A stretch of DNA of 64,000 nt from positions 1,302,001-1,366,000 of the forward strand of contig NC_004347.2 of the NCBI RefSeq assembly GCF_000146165.2, written 5' to 3'. Below the pieces are notes generated by a model. It was not told the DNA's origin and made no database searches. It saw nothing but the letters and a program-made list of their open reading frames with translations. Positions 1 to 9,028 of the stretch are shown one piece after another. The translations under genes and the position numbers were made by a program. Origin of the DNA: Shewanella oneidensis MR-1. GTDB taxonomy: Bacteria; Pseudomonadota; Gammaproteobacteria; Enterobacterales; Shewanellaceae. Position 1 is the stretch's first letter. Every line of letters starts with the position of its first letter.

Positions 1-1046
1 TAGTTTTGATATTCATCATGCACGTGGCGGCGTAAGAAGCCTTCGGTATAACCACGGTGTGCTAAACCTTCGAGTTGGTTCATCAGGCTGCGGTCGAAAC
101 TCTTACCCGATGCAGCATCGTCGATGGCTTGGCGGTATAACTGCGCGGTACGGGCCACATAGTAGAAAGATTTAGTACGACCTTCAATCTTAAGCGAATC
201 GATGCCCATCTTGGCCAAACGCTCAACGTGTTGGATTGCGCGTAAGTCCTTAGAGTTCATGATATAAGTGCCATGCTCATCTTCAAACGCTGGCATGTAT
301 TCGCCGGGGCGATTGGCTTCCTGTAGCAGGAAGATTTGCTCCGTTGGCGCGCCAGCACCTAAGGTCGTCGGGGTTTCGATTTGCACCGCATTTGGGGTGG
401 CAATGATATCGCCCGAGTCGGTTTGCTGCGCTTCATGAACATCGTATTTCCAACGACAGGCGTTGGTGCAAGTGCCTTGGTTTGGATCGCGTTTGTTGAT
501 GTAACCCGACAGTAAACAGCGACCAGAGTAGGCCATACACAGGGCGCCGTGAACAAACACTTCTAACTCGATGTCGGGGCAGCGTTGGCGGATTTCTTCA
601 ATTTCATCCAAGGATAATTCACGGGATAAAATCACTCGTTTAATGCCTTGGGTTTGCCAAAATTTTACCGACGCCCAGTTAATGGCGTTGGCTTGCACCG
701 ATAAATGCACTACCTGCTCAGGGAACGCCTCACGCACCATCATAATTAAACCTGGGTCGGACATGATCAGCGCATCGGGCTTCATCGCTACTACGGGTTC
801 CATATCCTTGATATAGGTTTTGAGCTTGGCATTGTGTGGGGCAATGTTACTTACCACATAGAGTTTTTTACCTAGCGCATGGGCTTCTTCGATACCCGTG
901 GCAAGGTTTTCCATCTTAAAGTCATTGTTACGTACCCTTAGGCTGTATCTTGGCTGGCCGGCATACACGGCATCTGCACCATAGGCAAAGGCGTAACGCA
1001 TGTTTTTCAGCGTCCCAGCGGGAGATAGCAACTCTGGTTTAAACAT
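1..1046 (-). CDS. trhP: tRNA hydroxylation protein TrhP (U32 peptidase-like family), 3' end cut by window edge
   Basis: The reading frame starts at the ATG at 1044-1046 and stays open to base 1, so about 348 residues of the N-terminal part are present and the C-terminus lies outside. The start MFKPELLSPAGTLKNMRYAF and the four cysteines at about 170, 177, 193 and 197 (HGALCMAYSGRC, then GTCTNACRW) are the signature of the U32 family represented by E. coli YegQ/TrhP. From family knowledge, TrhP makes 5-hydroxyuridine at the tRNA wobble position by a prephenate-dependent route. It is divergent from the HDOD gene. Other U32 members (RlhA, UbiU/V) are less likely given the N-terminus. Confidence 0.88.
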   Translation of the reverse strand, partial: MFKPELLSPAGTLKNMRYAFAYGADAVYAGQPRYSLRVRNNDFKMENLATGIEEAHALGKKLYVVSNIAPHNAKLKTYIKDMEPVVAMKPDALIMSDPGLIMMVREAFPEQVVHLSVQANAINWASVKFWQTQGIKRVILSRELSLDEIEEIRQRCPDIELEVFVHGALCMAYSGRCLLSGYINKRDPNQGTCTNACRWKYDVHEAQQTDSGDIIATPNAVQIETPTTLGAGAPTEQIFLLQEANRPGEYMPAFEDEHGTYIMNSKDLRAIQHVERLAKMGIDSLKIEGRTKSFYYVARTAQLYRQAIDDAASGKSFDRSLMNQLEGLAHRGYTEGFLRRHVHDEYQN

Positions 1047-1407
1047 AATGACTCTCGAATTGGTTGGTATATAGAGGCGCAGTGCGCGGGGGCGGCATTT
1101 TACACAATCGAAGTAGGGTTATGCAAATCGTCACGCCCAAGATTAGGTATAGTTCGCGTTTTGCGAATATACCTATCAGGCGTTATAGCAGAGGCGTCAG
1201 ACAATGATGGATTTACGCATAGAGATTGATTTTTGCGTTGGTTTATTCTGAAATATCAAAGCGTAAAATCATTTGGCTTTTGGTAAAATTGATAGCAGCT
1301 TCATACAAATAATTAACCTCTGTTGCTTTTTTCTGCCCATCAAGTGATCGCCAACTGATATACTCCAACTATTACCGCGTTATGTTTGCAGATTGATGGG
1401 AGCGAAG
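1047..1407. other. Intergenic region between trhP and the HDOD gene
   Basis: About 360 bases separate two divergent genes and must hold both promoters. The one clear structure is an imperfect palindrome at 1144-1175: arms TAGGTATA and TTCGC pair with GCGAA and TATACCTA around a GTTTT loop, with one bulged G. No open frame with coding character is visible. Confidence 0.6.
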
Positions 1408-2247
1408 ATGTCTACTGAACATCTACTGTTAGTCGGATTACTCAAAAAATTAAAAGAAGATGCCTTAGTATTGCCAACCCTGCCTGAAGTGGCGATGCGG
1501 GTGCAAGAAGTTGTAAGCCGCTCAGATGCAAGCCTTAAGCAAGTGGCGGATGTGATTGGCCAAGATGCAGCAATCTCGGCGCGTATTATTAAAGTTGCCA
1601 ACAGCGCCTTATATAGCCGTGGTATTCCTGCTGAAAGCATTAATAATGCTGTGGCTCGCATCGGTTTGATTCAAATTAAGAGTATTGCAACCTCAGTTGC
1701 CATGGAGCAGCTGTTTATCTCCACCAATGAGATGGTGTGGGAAGTAATGGATGAGGTTTGGCGTACTTCTATCGACGTAACGGCGGCGGCTTGTGCCATG
1801 TTGCAGATGTATAATAAGCGTCGTCCTAGTCAGTTAAATTTAGACACTTTAACCCTTGCAGGTTTAGTCCATAATATTGGTGCATTGCCAGTGCTGACCG
1901 AGGCGGAAGCCCATCCCGAGTTATTTACCAGTATTGAGCAATTGCGTTCTTTAGTTCGTAAAATGCAAGGTCCTTTAGGTCGTGCCGTATTAAAGAGTTG
2001 GGATTTTGCACCAGAGGTGATGGAAGTGGTTGAGCGTTGGGCTGATTTACCCTATTTACCCGACCATGTCACCTACTTAGATTTTATCCGTGCCGCCGCA
2101 TTCTACACCGGTGAGTTACGCGCAGGGGCTGATTTTGAGCAGCGGATGGATGTGTTTGTCGGCCGAGGGCTGCCTGTCTCGGCGAATGATTTAGCAAGCG
2201 ATGAATTTATGGATAAATTCCATTCAATCAAAGAGAGTTACCAATAG
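1408..2247 (+). CDS. HDOD-domain signalling protein
   Basis: A 279-residue protein beginning MSTEHLLLVGLL. The upstream GGAG five bases before the ATG at 1408 favours this start over the TTG at 1393 or the ATG at 1396. Most of the protein is an HDOD domain: LPTLPEVAMRVQEVV, then VADVIGQDAAISARIIKVANSA and the NAVARIGL segment, followed by a GLVHNIGALPVL stretch where HD-family metal ligands would lie. HDOD proteins are usually non-catalytic regulators tied to cyclic-di-GMP, motility or chemotaxis signalling. The GGDEF-EAL gene follows on the same strand after 80 bases, so a signalling pair is plausible. The partner is not known from sequence. Confidence 0.85.
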   Translation: MSTEHLLLVGLLKKLKEDALVLPTLPEVAMRVQEVVSRSDASLKQVADVIGQDAAISARIIKVANSALYSRGIPAESINNAVARIGLIQIKSIATSVAMEQLFISTNEMVWEVMDEVWRTSIDVTAAACAMLQMYNKRRPSQLNLDTLTLAGLVHNIGALPVLTEAEAHPELFTSIEQLRSLVRKMQGPLGRAVLKSWDFAPEVMEVVERWADLPYLPDHVTYLDFIRAAAFYTGELRAGADFEQRMDVFVGRGLPVSANDLASDEFMDKFHSIKESYQ

Positions 2248-2327
2248 TTGTTGGATTTGAAGTAAGCCAATCAGGTCCTAAAGGAAATATTGGTAATTAG
2301 CTAATGCGGTAAGATTGAGGCCTGAGT

Positions 2328-3857
2328 ATGATCATTGTGGGATTTATCGGTTTAGTACTGGTTATCATCCTGAGCGCCGTGTTGTCTCTTTTACGTGCAA
2401 GATCCGAAGCGTTGCGCCAACAGCAGCAATTCTTAGCGCAGCTATGCCCTCAACTTGAAAGACAAAAAACGGATCGTAGCCCGCTTAATATTCCTGTGGT
2501 GCCGCAAGAGTGTGAGCCTCTCTATCATGCCTTAAATGAGATGTTAGCCGCCTTACCCGCGGGGATGGGTAAGGATAAGCTCACAGGGTTAATTAATCGT
2601 GTTGGACTTAAAAGGACTCTCGCTTCGTTAATGCCAATTACTCAAGGCACTTTAGTGCTGATTGATATTTATCGTTTTCGCTATGTGAATGATCTTTTGG
2701 GGTTTGTGTTTGGTGATATTCTGCTAAAACAGTTTGCCGAACGTTTAACGAGCTTAAGTCTTAAACCTAAACTGATTGCGCGCCTAAACGGTGATGAGTT
2801 TTTTCTCTATTATGAGCAAAGTTTGTCTCAGGAGCAGTTACTGCATTTACGCGGGCGTTTACAGGTCCCCTTTAATATTAAAGACACACCGGTCAGTGTG
2901 CGTCTGCAAATTGGTTGCTTACAATTAGCACAGCACCATGCCGATGTGAGCAACATGCTCAGAAGGCTTGATTTGGCGCTTAAAAAAGCCCGCAGTACTC
3001 GGATTGCGATTGCCTGTTACAGTGAAAATGACGACATTCGCCAACTGCGGGAATTGAAGATTATTGATAGTTTGCCCAATGGCTTACAACGCAATCATTT
3101 GTACATGGTGTATCAACCTAAGCAGGATGTTTCATCAGAGGGATGTACCCAGGTTGAGGCACTGATCCGCTGGGAACATGAAGAGTTAGGGGTTATTTCA
3201 CCTGGGGAGTTTATCCCACTTGCCGAATGTGCGGGCATGATTGATTTAGTGAGCCATTGGGCGTTAGAACAAGTCCTACAGCAACAGGTAAAATGGCGAC
3301 TGGCGGGAATTTCTGTTTGTGTCGCATTGAATTTATCTACTCGCGATCTCGATAGTGAAACCTTACCCCATGAACTCGATGCGCGCCTAAAGCATTATCA
3401 GTTACCGCCAGAATGCTTAATGATTGAAATTACAGAGAGCACTTTGATGGCGGATTTAAATAAAGCCGTGGATACCCTAGTGCAAATCCGCCGCCTTGGA
3501 ATACATCTCGCTATCGATGATTTTGGTACTGGTCATTCTTCTCTGGCTTATTTGAAACATTTACCCGCAAACGAAGTGAAGATAGATAAAGTGTTTCTTC
3601 AGGATCTTAAACCGAACCAACCCTCAGAATATATCCTTGAGGCCAGCGTCAATATTGCTAAAAAACTCGGATATGAGGTGACGGTCGAAGGGGTTGAAAC
3701 CCAAGAGGTGCGCGATCTGTTAGTCAAGATGGGGGTCGATCGTATTCAAGGTCTATGCTATGCCAAGCCTATGCGGGCGGTAGAGCTTGAAATGCACTGG
3801 CATCGACTGTGCCCTGCGCCCAAAATGCTCAGCGCCAATTTGGGATCACATCCCTAA
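2328..3857 (+). CDS. Membrane-anchored GGDEF-EAL cyclic-di-GMP protein, probably a phosphodiesterase
   Basis: A 509-residue protein with one N-terminal membrane helix (residues 2-22), a GGDEF domain (about 80-235) and an EAL domain (about 250-495). The GGDEF site reads NGDEF at 154-158, so the first glycine is replaced and cyclase activity is doubtful. The EAL domain looks complete: EAL at 277-279, ALNLS, EITES, DDFGTG, KIDK, VEGVE and QG are all present, which fits cyclic-di-GMP hydrolysis. No separate periplasmic sensor is visible. Its last 12 bases overlap the convergent thioesterase gene. Confidence 0.88.
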   Translation: MIIVGFIGLVLVIILSAVLSLLRARSEALRQQQQFLAQLCPQLERQKTDRSPLNIPVVPQECEPLYHALNEMLAALPAGMGKDKLTGLINRVGLKRTLASLMPITQGTLVLIDIYRFRYVNDLLGFVFGDILLKQFAERLTSLSLKPKLIARLNGDEFFLYYEQSLSQEQLLHLRGRLQVPFNIKDTPVSVRLQIGCLQLAQHHADVSNMLRRLDLALKKARSTRIAIACYSENDDIRQLRELKIIDSLPNGLQRNHLYMVYQPKQDVSSEGCTQVEALIRWEHEELGVISPGEFIPLAECAGMIDLVSHWALEQVLQQQVKWRLAGISVCVALNLSTRDLDSETLPHELDARLKHYQLPPECLMIEITESTLMADLNKAVDTLVQIRRLGIHLAIDDFGTGHSSLAYLKHLPANEVKIDKVFLQDLKPNQPSEYILEASVNIAKKLGYEVTVEGVETQEVRDLLVKMGVDRIQGLCYAKPMRAVELEMHWHRLCPAPKMLSANLGSHP

Positions 3858-4259
3858 GCTTAATTGGGTTATTAACTCTGCAGGCATGGGGGCGAGTTGT
3901 CTCGCTTGGTTCATACAGACCATTTCAATGGTAGCCGTGACTGCCGGTTTTTTGCCGTTAGGTCGCCAGATTTCTTGGTGCCATACAGTGCGATATTTAC
4001 TTTCAAAGTAGAACTTGGTGCGAATATCAATAATATCGGCAAACTCCACTCCTTCATGGCACAACATATCGCTGCGATAAACTGCAAAACCTAATTGCTG
4101 CTGTTGCCAGAGGTTGCGTAACTGCTCGGCGCCAATGACATGCTCACGGGCGCGCTCGAAGTATTTCAAAAAATTCGGGTGATATACCACGCCTGAAAAA
4201 TCGGTATCTTCGTAGTAGATTTGCACAGGAAAAGAATAACTCGGGCTAAATTGCGGCAT
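3846..4259 (-). CDS. YbgC/4HBT-type acyl-CoA thioesterase
   Basis: A 137-residue hotdog-fold protein. The stretch YYEDTDFSGVVYHPNFLKYF is the YbgC-type active-site motif, with the catalytic aspartate in the DTDF segment. YbgC proteins hydrolyse short-chain or hydroxybenzoyl-type acyl-CoA esters, and the real substrate cannot be read from sequence. It is not next to tol-pal genes here, so it may be a paralog of the Tol-Pal-linked enzyme. The gene is convergent with the GGDEF-EAL gene and shares 12 bases with it. Confidence 0.85.
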   Translation of the reverse strand: MPQFSPSYSFPVQIYYEDTDFSGVVYHPNFLKYFERAREHVIGAEQLRNLWQQQQLGFAVYRSDMLCHEGVEFADIIDIRTKFYFESKYRTVWHQEIWRPNGKKPAVTATIEMVCMNQARQLAPMPAELITQLSLGM

Positions 4260-4380
4260 AAAATCATCGTTATGGGATTACTTATTTAAGCGCAGTCTAG
4301 CGGTTTATAGTGTGAAACAAAACCCAAGATAGCGGCTAAATCCGCTTGTGATTGGGTAAGCGGCGTGAAAAGTGAAACGT

Positions 4381-4417
4381 AAAAAGCCATATTCGCCGAA
4401 ACGAATATGGCTTTTTT
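4381..4417 (-). terminator. Rho-independent terminator after the purA paralog
   Basis: A 15-bp perfect stem (4381-4395 with 4402-4416) is followed by T residues on both strands. It sits just past the stop of the purA paralog and can also stop transcription from the other side. Confidence 0.85.
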
Positions 4418-4434
4418 GTAGGGTAATCGATTCG

Positions 4435-5691
4435 TTAGCGAATGATCATTTGATCGCGTTCAGGTCCCACTGACACCATGCTGACGCGTACACCCATTAA
4501 GGCTTCGATGCGTTCAACATAATGTTGTGCAGCCTTTGGTAGGCTTTCGAAGGTGCGGCAAGTGGTGATGTCTTCACTCCAGCTTTCCATCTGCTCGTAT
4601 ACAGGACTTAATGCAGCCGTTTGCGGCCAAATTGGATTCTCAGTATGCTCGCCTTCATAGGCGATACAGATTTTAAGATCTTTCATGCCGGTCAAACAGT
4701 CAATCTTAGTCAGAGCAATTTCAGTCGCCGCTTGTAGCTCAACACCGTTGCGAGTGGCGACTGCATCGAAGTAACCCATATCACGTGGGCGACCTGTGGT
4801 TGCACCAAACTCGTTAGCATTTTTACGGAAGTCATCTTGCTCTTCCATCGCAGTGACTAGCGTGCCAGTACCCACAGATGAGCTAAAGGCTTTAGCAACG
4901 GCAATCACACGCTCTGGGCGCAGTGCGGGTAAACCACTGCCTAAACCTGCGAAAGCCGCAGTCACGTTTGAAGAGGTTGTGTACGGATATTCACCGTAAA
5001 TCAAGTCGCGTCCTGCGCCTAATTGCGCTTCGAACAGTAAGTTAGCATCTTGTTTTTGCAATGCCTTTAATGGTTCTGTGACGTTGCAGATAAAGGGACG
5101 CCATGGCGCCGTCACATCCAATAACCACTGGGTCATTTCGGCGGCGGTTTGGCTAAAGTCACAGCTTGGATAGAGCGCCTTTAACTGTGGCAGTTTCCAG
5201 TTAAGCATAAATTGAATACGCTCTTGTAGCACTTCGGGTTGCTTTAACCAACCAACTAAGATGCCTTTTTTCATCACGCGATCACCATAGGCTGGCGCAA
5301 TCCCTTGACGGGTCGAACCGTAGGCGAGATCGCCTAGACGTTGTTCTTCTAAGGTATCTTCTAACGCATGAATAGGTAAACACAGGGTAGCGCGGTCAGA
5401 AATACACAATTTGACCTCAATGCCTGCCGCTTCGACTTCAGCAATTTCCACACTGAGTTTTTCAGGGCTGATCACCATGCCAGGGCCTAATACCGCAACG
5501 CAATTTGGATTGAAAATACCGCTGGGTAACTGGTGTAATTTAAAGGTGCCATAGTCGTTAACGACCGTATGGCCTGCGTTGTTACCGCCTTGAAAGCGAA
5601 CACTCGCAGCAGCATCAGCTGCTAAATAATCTACGATGCGGCCTTTGCCTTCATCACCCCAATTTGCACCCACAACCACGATAGACGGCAT
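4435..5691 (-). CDS. purA: Adenylosuccinate synthetase paralog
   Basis: A 418-residue PurA-family protein, slightly shorter than the usual 430. The P-loop-like GDEGKGR with catalytic Asp13, the GNNAGHT segment with His41, the NEFGATTGR loop and the LTKIDCL guanine-recognition motif are all present. Several IMP-contact regions differ from the E. coli enzyme as I recall it. The ARRG segment is MKKG, the EGAQG segment is EAQLG, and PFPTEL is replaced by LVTAME. The family reaction is IMP + Asp + GTP to adenylosuccinate. Divergence and the linked LysR gene suggest a specialised paralog with a second, canonical PurA elsewhere; that second copy is inferred, not seen. Confidence 0.82.
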   Translation of the reverse strand: MPSIVVVGANWGDEGKGRIVDYLAADAAASVRFQGGNNAGHTVVNDYGTFKLHQLPSGIFNPNCVAVLGPGMVISPEKLSVEIAEVEAAGIEVKLCISDRATLCLPIHALEDTLEEQRLGDLAYGSTRQGIAPAYGDRVMKKGILVGWLKQPEVLQERIQFMLNWKLPQLKALYPSCDFSQTAAEMTQWLLDVTAPWRPFICNVTEPLKALQKQDANLLFEAQLGAGRDLIYGEYPYTTSSNVTAAFAGLGSGLPALRPERVIAVAKAFSSSVGTGTLVTAMEEQDDFRKNANEFGATTGRPRDMGYFDAVATRNGVELQAATEIALTKIDCLTGMKDLKICIAYEGEHTENPIWPQTAALSPVYEQMESWSEDITTCRTFESLPKAAQHYVERIEALMGVRVSMVSVGPERDQMIIR

Positions 5692-5826
5692 AACATCATC
5701 TCCACATTGATTAAGCGGCTATGCTAGACCTCACTATTGAATAAGAGAAATTAATTATAGTTATTACATCGATAAGAGATTCATATATCATGATGCTGTC
5801 GAGAATGATGGATGGGGATAAAAGCA

Positions 5827-6732
5827 ATGCTCGAACTTCATTGGTTAAAAACCTTTGTGACCTTAGCCGAGTGTAAACACTTTGGTAAGGCTGCTGCGGC
5901 ACTGCATATGACACAGCCCAATGTGAGTCTGCATATCAAGCAACTTGAACAAAACACGCGGGTGAAGTTGATTGAACGCAATCCTTTTAGGTTAACTCAG
6001 GCTGGGTTTCGTTTGCTTGAAAGCAGCCAGAAGACCTTGATGGAACTGCAAGTGTGTCAGGCGGATCTCAATGCCATTAATGATCTCAGTCAAGGCACCT
6101 TAACCATTGCGGCCAGTGATATCATTTCACGCTTATTGTTAATTCAACCTTTTCAGTTGTTTAAGGCTGAATTCCCCGGAATTGATTTTTCCTTGCTGAA
6201 TACCACCTCATTCCAAGCCTCTGAACTGGTGACGAATGCCGAAGCCGATTTAGGCTTTGTGATCGCTCAGAAGGAAAGTCAGCCGCTACATTTTACTGAG
6301 TTGCAGCAAATTAAATGGTGCGCGCTTGGGAATAATTTAGCGCTCTGGCAGCAGAGCCAGGGGCGTGATGACATGCCGTTAGCGGAGCAGCCTACATTAA
6401 TTCTACTAGGGCACGATACTCGTACCCGCGAGTTGCTCGACCCCGCTTTACCCAGCCTAAATTTACCTCGTTATCGGATTATGGAAGTCGGCAGTGTTGA
6501 CGCGCAAATCGATTGGGCAGAGGCCGGTTTTGGTGTGGCGATTGTGCCTGAATTTTCTATTTACACTAAGACGAATTTGAAGAGTAAAATTACACCGTTG
6601 CCGCAATTTCCAAGCACTAGCTTAGGCTATATTGTGCGTCAAAATCAGATTTTATCTAAGGCGATTAAGCAGTTATTGCACTGGGTCAATCAAGAGATCA
6701 TCCGTATTCAAGGGCAAAGTGTTGGCACTTAA
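5827..6732 (+). CDS. LysR-family transcriptional regulator
   Basis: A 301-residue LTTR. The ATG at 5827 (MLELHWLKTFVTLAE) fits the family start better than the ATG at 5812. The N-terminal helix-turn-helix covers about residues 1-60 (FGKAAAALHMTQPNVSLHIKQLE), followed by a linker helix and a periplasmic-binding-like effector domain. It is divergent from the purA paralog with about 135 bases between the starts. This is the standard LTTR layout for controlling the neighbour, so the paralog is its likely target. The effector is unknown. Confidence 0.87.
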   Translation: MLELHWLKTFVTLAECKHFGKAAAALHMTQPNVSLHIKQLEQNTRVKLIERNPFRLTQAGFRLLESSQKTLMELQVCQADLNAINDLSQGTLTIAASDIISRLLLIQPFQLFKAEFPGIDFSLLNTTSFQASELVTNAEADLGFVIAQKESQPLHFTELQQIKWCALGNNLALWQQSQGRDDMPLAEQPTLILLGHDTRTRELLDPALPSLNLPRYRIMEVGSVDAQIDWAEAGFGVAIVPEFSIYTKTNLKSKITPLPQFPSTSLGYIVRQNQILSKAIKQLLHWVNQEIIRIQGQSVGT

Positions 6733-6754
6733 TCCCGATGCCGTGGTGAGGTGA

Positions 6755-7576
6755 TTAGTTCACCTTTAGTAATTGCTGGTATTGCCCATTTTCCTTAAGC
6801 ATTGATAAGCCTTGATCAAGGGCTTTGGCTAATAATGTGGCTTTTGGGTTTTCCTTCGAGAACGCTAAGTAAATCTGACTGATGTGATTATCAAAGGCAG
6901 GGAACACTTCATCACTTACGCCCATTTTTTGCAGGTTTTCTTGTGCGACGAGATCAAACATCACTGCTGCATCGATTCGGCCAATCAGCAGTAAATTGAT
7001 TAGCTGCTGTTGGGTTGCGACGGTGACGAGATTTAATTGCCGTTGTTTGACTAATTTAGGAAATTCATCACCATACTCATAGCTTTTTATCACGCCAATC
7101 ATACTGCCTTTAGGGATTTGCCATTTGTTTTCTGCAATTAAAGGAAGTTTTTTTCGTTGATAGAAAGAGGCTTTTGCTGCAAATAAAGGTGTATTACCAA
7201 ACACAAATCGCTGCTCGGTGCTGGCTTCTCGGGTGACATTAAATACTCCATCGACGGCCCCTTTTTCAGCCATCATCAAGGCTCGGCTATAGGGCACTAC
7301 GAGGCTATTTACCTCAATCTGTGTTTGCTTAAAAGCGGCTTCGATAAGCTGATGAGAAATGCCTTGACCAAATTGATTGGCAAAGGGGGGCCAGCTGTCT
7401 TCTGCTGCTAAGGTAATGGTTTGAAAGGGTGACCTTTGCGGAACATGTTGGTTTTCTTCTGCTTTAGCATGATGACCGACCGATAAAAAAAGCAATAGCG
7501 AGGTACTAAGTAAAAAAAACAGCGTCCAAAAGCTTCGCTGATCAATTCTATCCTTAGTCTCACTATAAACACGCAT
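6755..7576 (-). CDS. Periplasmic solute-binding protein, SBP_bac_3 type
   Basis: A 273-residue secreted protein. A hydrophobic signal segment runs from about 15 to 34 (FWTLFFLLSTSLLLFLSVG), with likely cleavage after HHAKA. The mature part starts with a family-3 fold: TITLAAEDSWPPFANQ, then DGVFNVTREAS and later AAVMFDLVA. No ABC permease or ATPase adjoins it, so it is either an orphan binding protein or a sensor-type protein, as is common in Shewanella and Vibrio. The ligand, possibly an amino acid, cannot be assigned. It is convergent with the LysR gene. Confidence 0.8.
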   Translation of the reverse strand: MRVYSETKDRIDQRSFWTLFFLLSTSLLLFLSVGHHAKAEENQHVPQRSPFQTITLAAEDSWPPFANQFGQGISHQLIEAAFKQTQIEVNSLVVPYSRALMMAEKGAVDGVFNVTREASTEQRFVFGNTPLFAAKASFYQRKKLPLIAENKWQIPKGSMIGVIKSYEYGDEFPKLVKQRQLNLVTVATQQQLINLLLIGRIDAAVMFDLVAQENLQKMGVSDEVFPAFDNHISQIYLAFSKENPKATLLAKALDQGLSMLKENGQYQQLLKVN

Positions 7577-8077
7577 TTTATGTCCATATCAGCCTATTCC
7601 GAATGGGGTAACTTATAACATAAGTCTTTATTATGAGGCCAATTATTTTGAACATTGAACAAGCAATTGTGAACGCTGCTGACCGACTGAGATTGCGTTA
7701 ACCGCAGCCTTGTGACCATGGACAGTTAGGGTGTATATCGATGTAGATCAAGAAGGGATGAAGATGGGGTAGGGGCTCGAATCTCTTGGCTTACCTTTCT
7801 AAAGCACAATAATGAAAACATTTTATGCCAATTATTCAATGTATTGGTTTTCTTGTGTGGTGGAACACTATTTGGGGTCCTCTAAATAGAGGTCGTTTGC
7901 TGCTGACGTTGTGGAGAGCTGTTATTGTTGCTTGTTTTTATAATAGATGTTTTAGTTAGGGCGGGTAAAAATCCAAGTTCGGTATCAACAAAGTCTAATC
8001 GTTTGGATTTTTGTCTTTTGGAATAAGACTTTGTTGTTTAGGTAGTTAGATAAATCAATAAAGCATAAGGGCAGCCA
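7577..8077. other. 500-base intergenic region before sseA
   Basis: No coding frame is convincing here. The left half shows nothing clear apart from a small CCTCTA/TAGAGG hairpin at about 7879-7892. The last 115 bases hold two interlocked inverted repeats (listed separately) and the promoter region of the sulfurtransferase gene. Confidence 0.6.
7963..8036 (+). promoter_or_regulatory. Interlocked inverted repeats with pseudoknot-compatible layout upstream of sseA
   Basis: Two long complementary pairs interleave. Stem 1 joins 7963-7978 to 8001-8016 (16 pairs including G-T wobbles, with a perfect core AAAAATCCAA/TTGGATTTTT). Stem 2 joins 7986-7996 to 8026-8036 (11 perfect pairs, CAACAAAGTCT/AGACTTTGTTG). 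The order 1-2-1'-2' with connectors of 7, 4 and 9 bases is the order of an H-type pseudoknot. It ends about 41 bases before the ATG. Whether it acts as RNA or as DNA operators is not known. Confidence 0.5.
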
Positions 8078-8935
8078 ATGGAATATCCTCTCGTTAGTAC
8101 GCAATGGCTCGAAGAGCAGCTCACTTCACCTGAATTGGTATTACTCGATGCCAGTATGGCTGTGGTGTTGGGTAAAGAACCAATTCTTTATCACGAGCCA
8201 ATTTGTATTCCCCGTTCGCGCCGTTTTGATGTTGAAGAGGATTTTTGCGATAAAACCTCTACTCAAATCCATGCTTTACCACGTTTTGAGTCATTTGTTG
8301 AAGGGATTGCTAAGCTTGGAATTGAGCCACAAAGTCTTATTGTTATCTATGATAATCAAGGAATTTATTCATCTCCCCGTGCGTGGTGGATCTTCAAAGT
8401 GATGGGGTTTCATCGTGTGTATGTGCTTGATGGTGGCCTCCCCCAATGGATAGCGGAGGACAGAGTGACTTCGTCGCGTTATCAAGAGGAAGGCATTGAT
8501 TATGGCGTGACCGACAGTGCGCCATTGGCCGCAGTACTTCAATATCAATCTGCAAAAGTGATGGATGCTGAGGCCGTTTTAGCAAGGCTTGATGACAGTG
8601 AAAGTGCGATTATTGATGCGCGAGGGGCGACACGATTTTTAGGCCAAGTGAGTGAGCCGCGCCCCGGAGTGCGCAGTGGGCATATTCCCCATTCGGTTAA
8701 TCTCCCCTTTGGCGAAGTGCTTAATGGCTACAAAATGAAAAGCACTACTGAGTTACAAGCGATTTTTCAAGCACTTGTTGGTAATAAAGCCTTAAGGATT
8801 TTTAGCTGCGGGTCTGGCATTACCGCCTGTATTTTAATCTTGGCTTCGGTGGTGGCAGGTCATAAAAGTGCAGTGTTATATGATGGTTCTTGGGCAGATT
8901 GGGGCAGTCGTACGGATTTGCCGATTGAGCGCTGA
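8078..8935 (+). CDS. sseA: Two-domain rhodanese sulfurtransferase, SseA-like
   Basis: A 285-residue tandem-rhodanese protein of the usual length. The N-terminal inactive domain covers about 1-140, and the C-terminal catalytic domain holds the loop SCGSGITACI. The CGSG-[VI]-TA loop is the mark of 3-mercaptopyruvate sulfurtransferases rather than thiosulfate sulfurtransferases (CRKG). It would transfer sulfur from 3-mercaptopyruvate to thiols or cyanide in the cytoplasm. The ribosome site AAGGGC stands six bases before the ATG. The long upstream region carries the interlocked repeats. A DUF2937-type gene follows 93 bases later. Confidence 0.87.
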   Translation: MEYPLVSTQWLEEQLTSPELVLLDASMAVVLGKEPILYHEPICIPRSRRFDVEEDFCDKTSTQIHALPRFESFVEGIAKLGIEPQSLIVIYDNQGIYSSPRAWWIFKVMGFHRVYVLDGGLPQWIAEDRVTSSRYQEEGIDYGVTDSAPLAAVLQYQSAKVMDAEAVLARLDDSESAIIDARGATRFLGQVSEPRPGVRSGHIPHSVNLPFGEVLNGYKMKSTTELQAIFQALVGNKALRIFSCGSGITACILILASVVAGHKSAVLYDGSWADWGSRTDLPIER

Positions 8936-9028
8936 TTGACAACGCTCGAGGCGCTGTAAAGTTGAACGGATAAGGTTACGTTATCCTCTTTCCTGTTCGA
9001 TGTCCTTTGCATTATCAAGGAGTTTGTC

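Noticed and set aside
5711..5914. 67-codon minus-strand frame across the LysR start
   Set aside because: It overlaps the LysR coding start, lacks a ribosome site and has no recognisable content.
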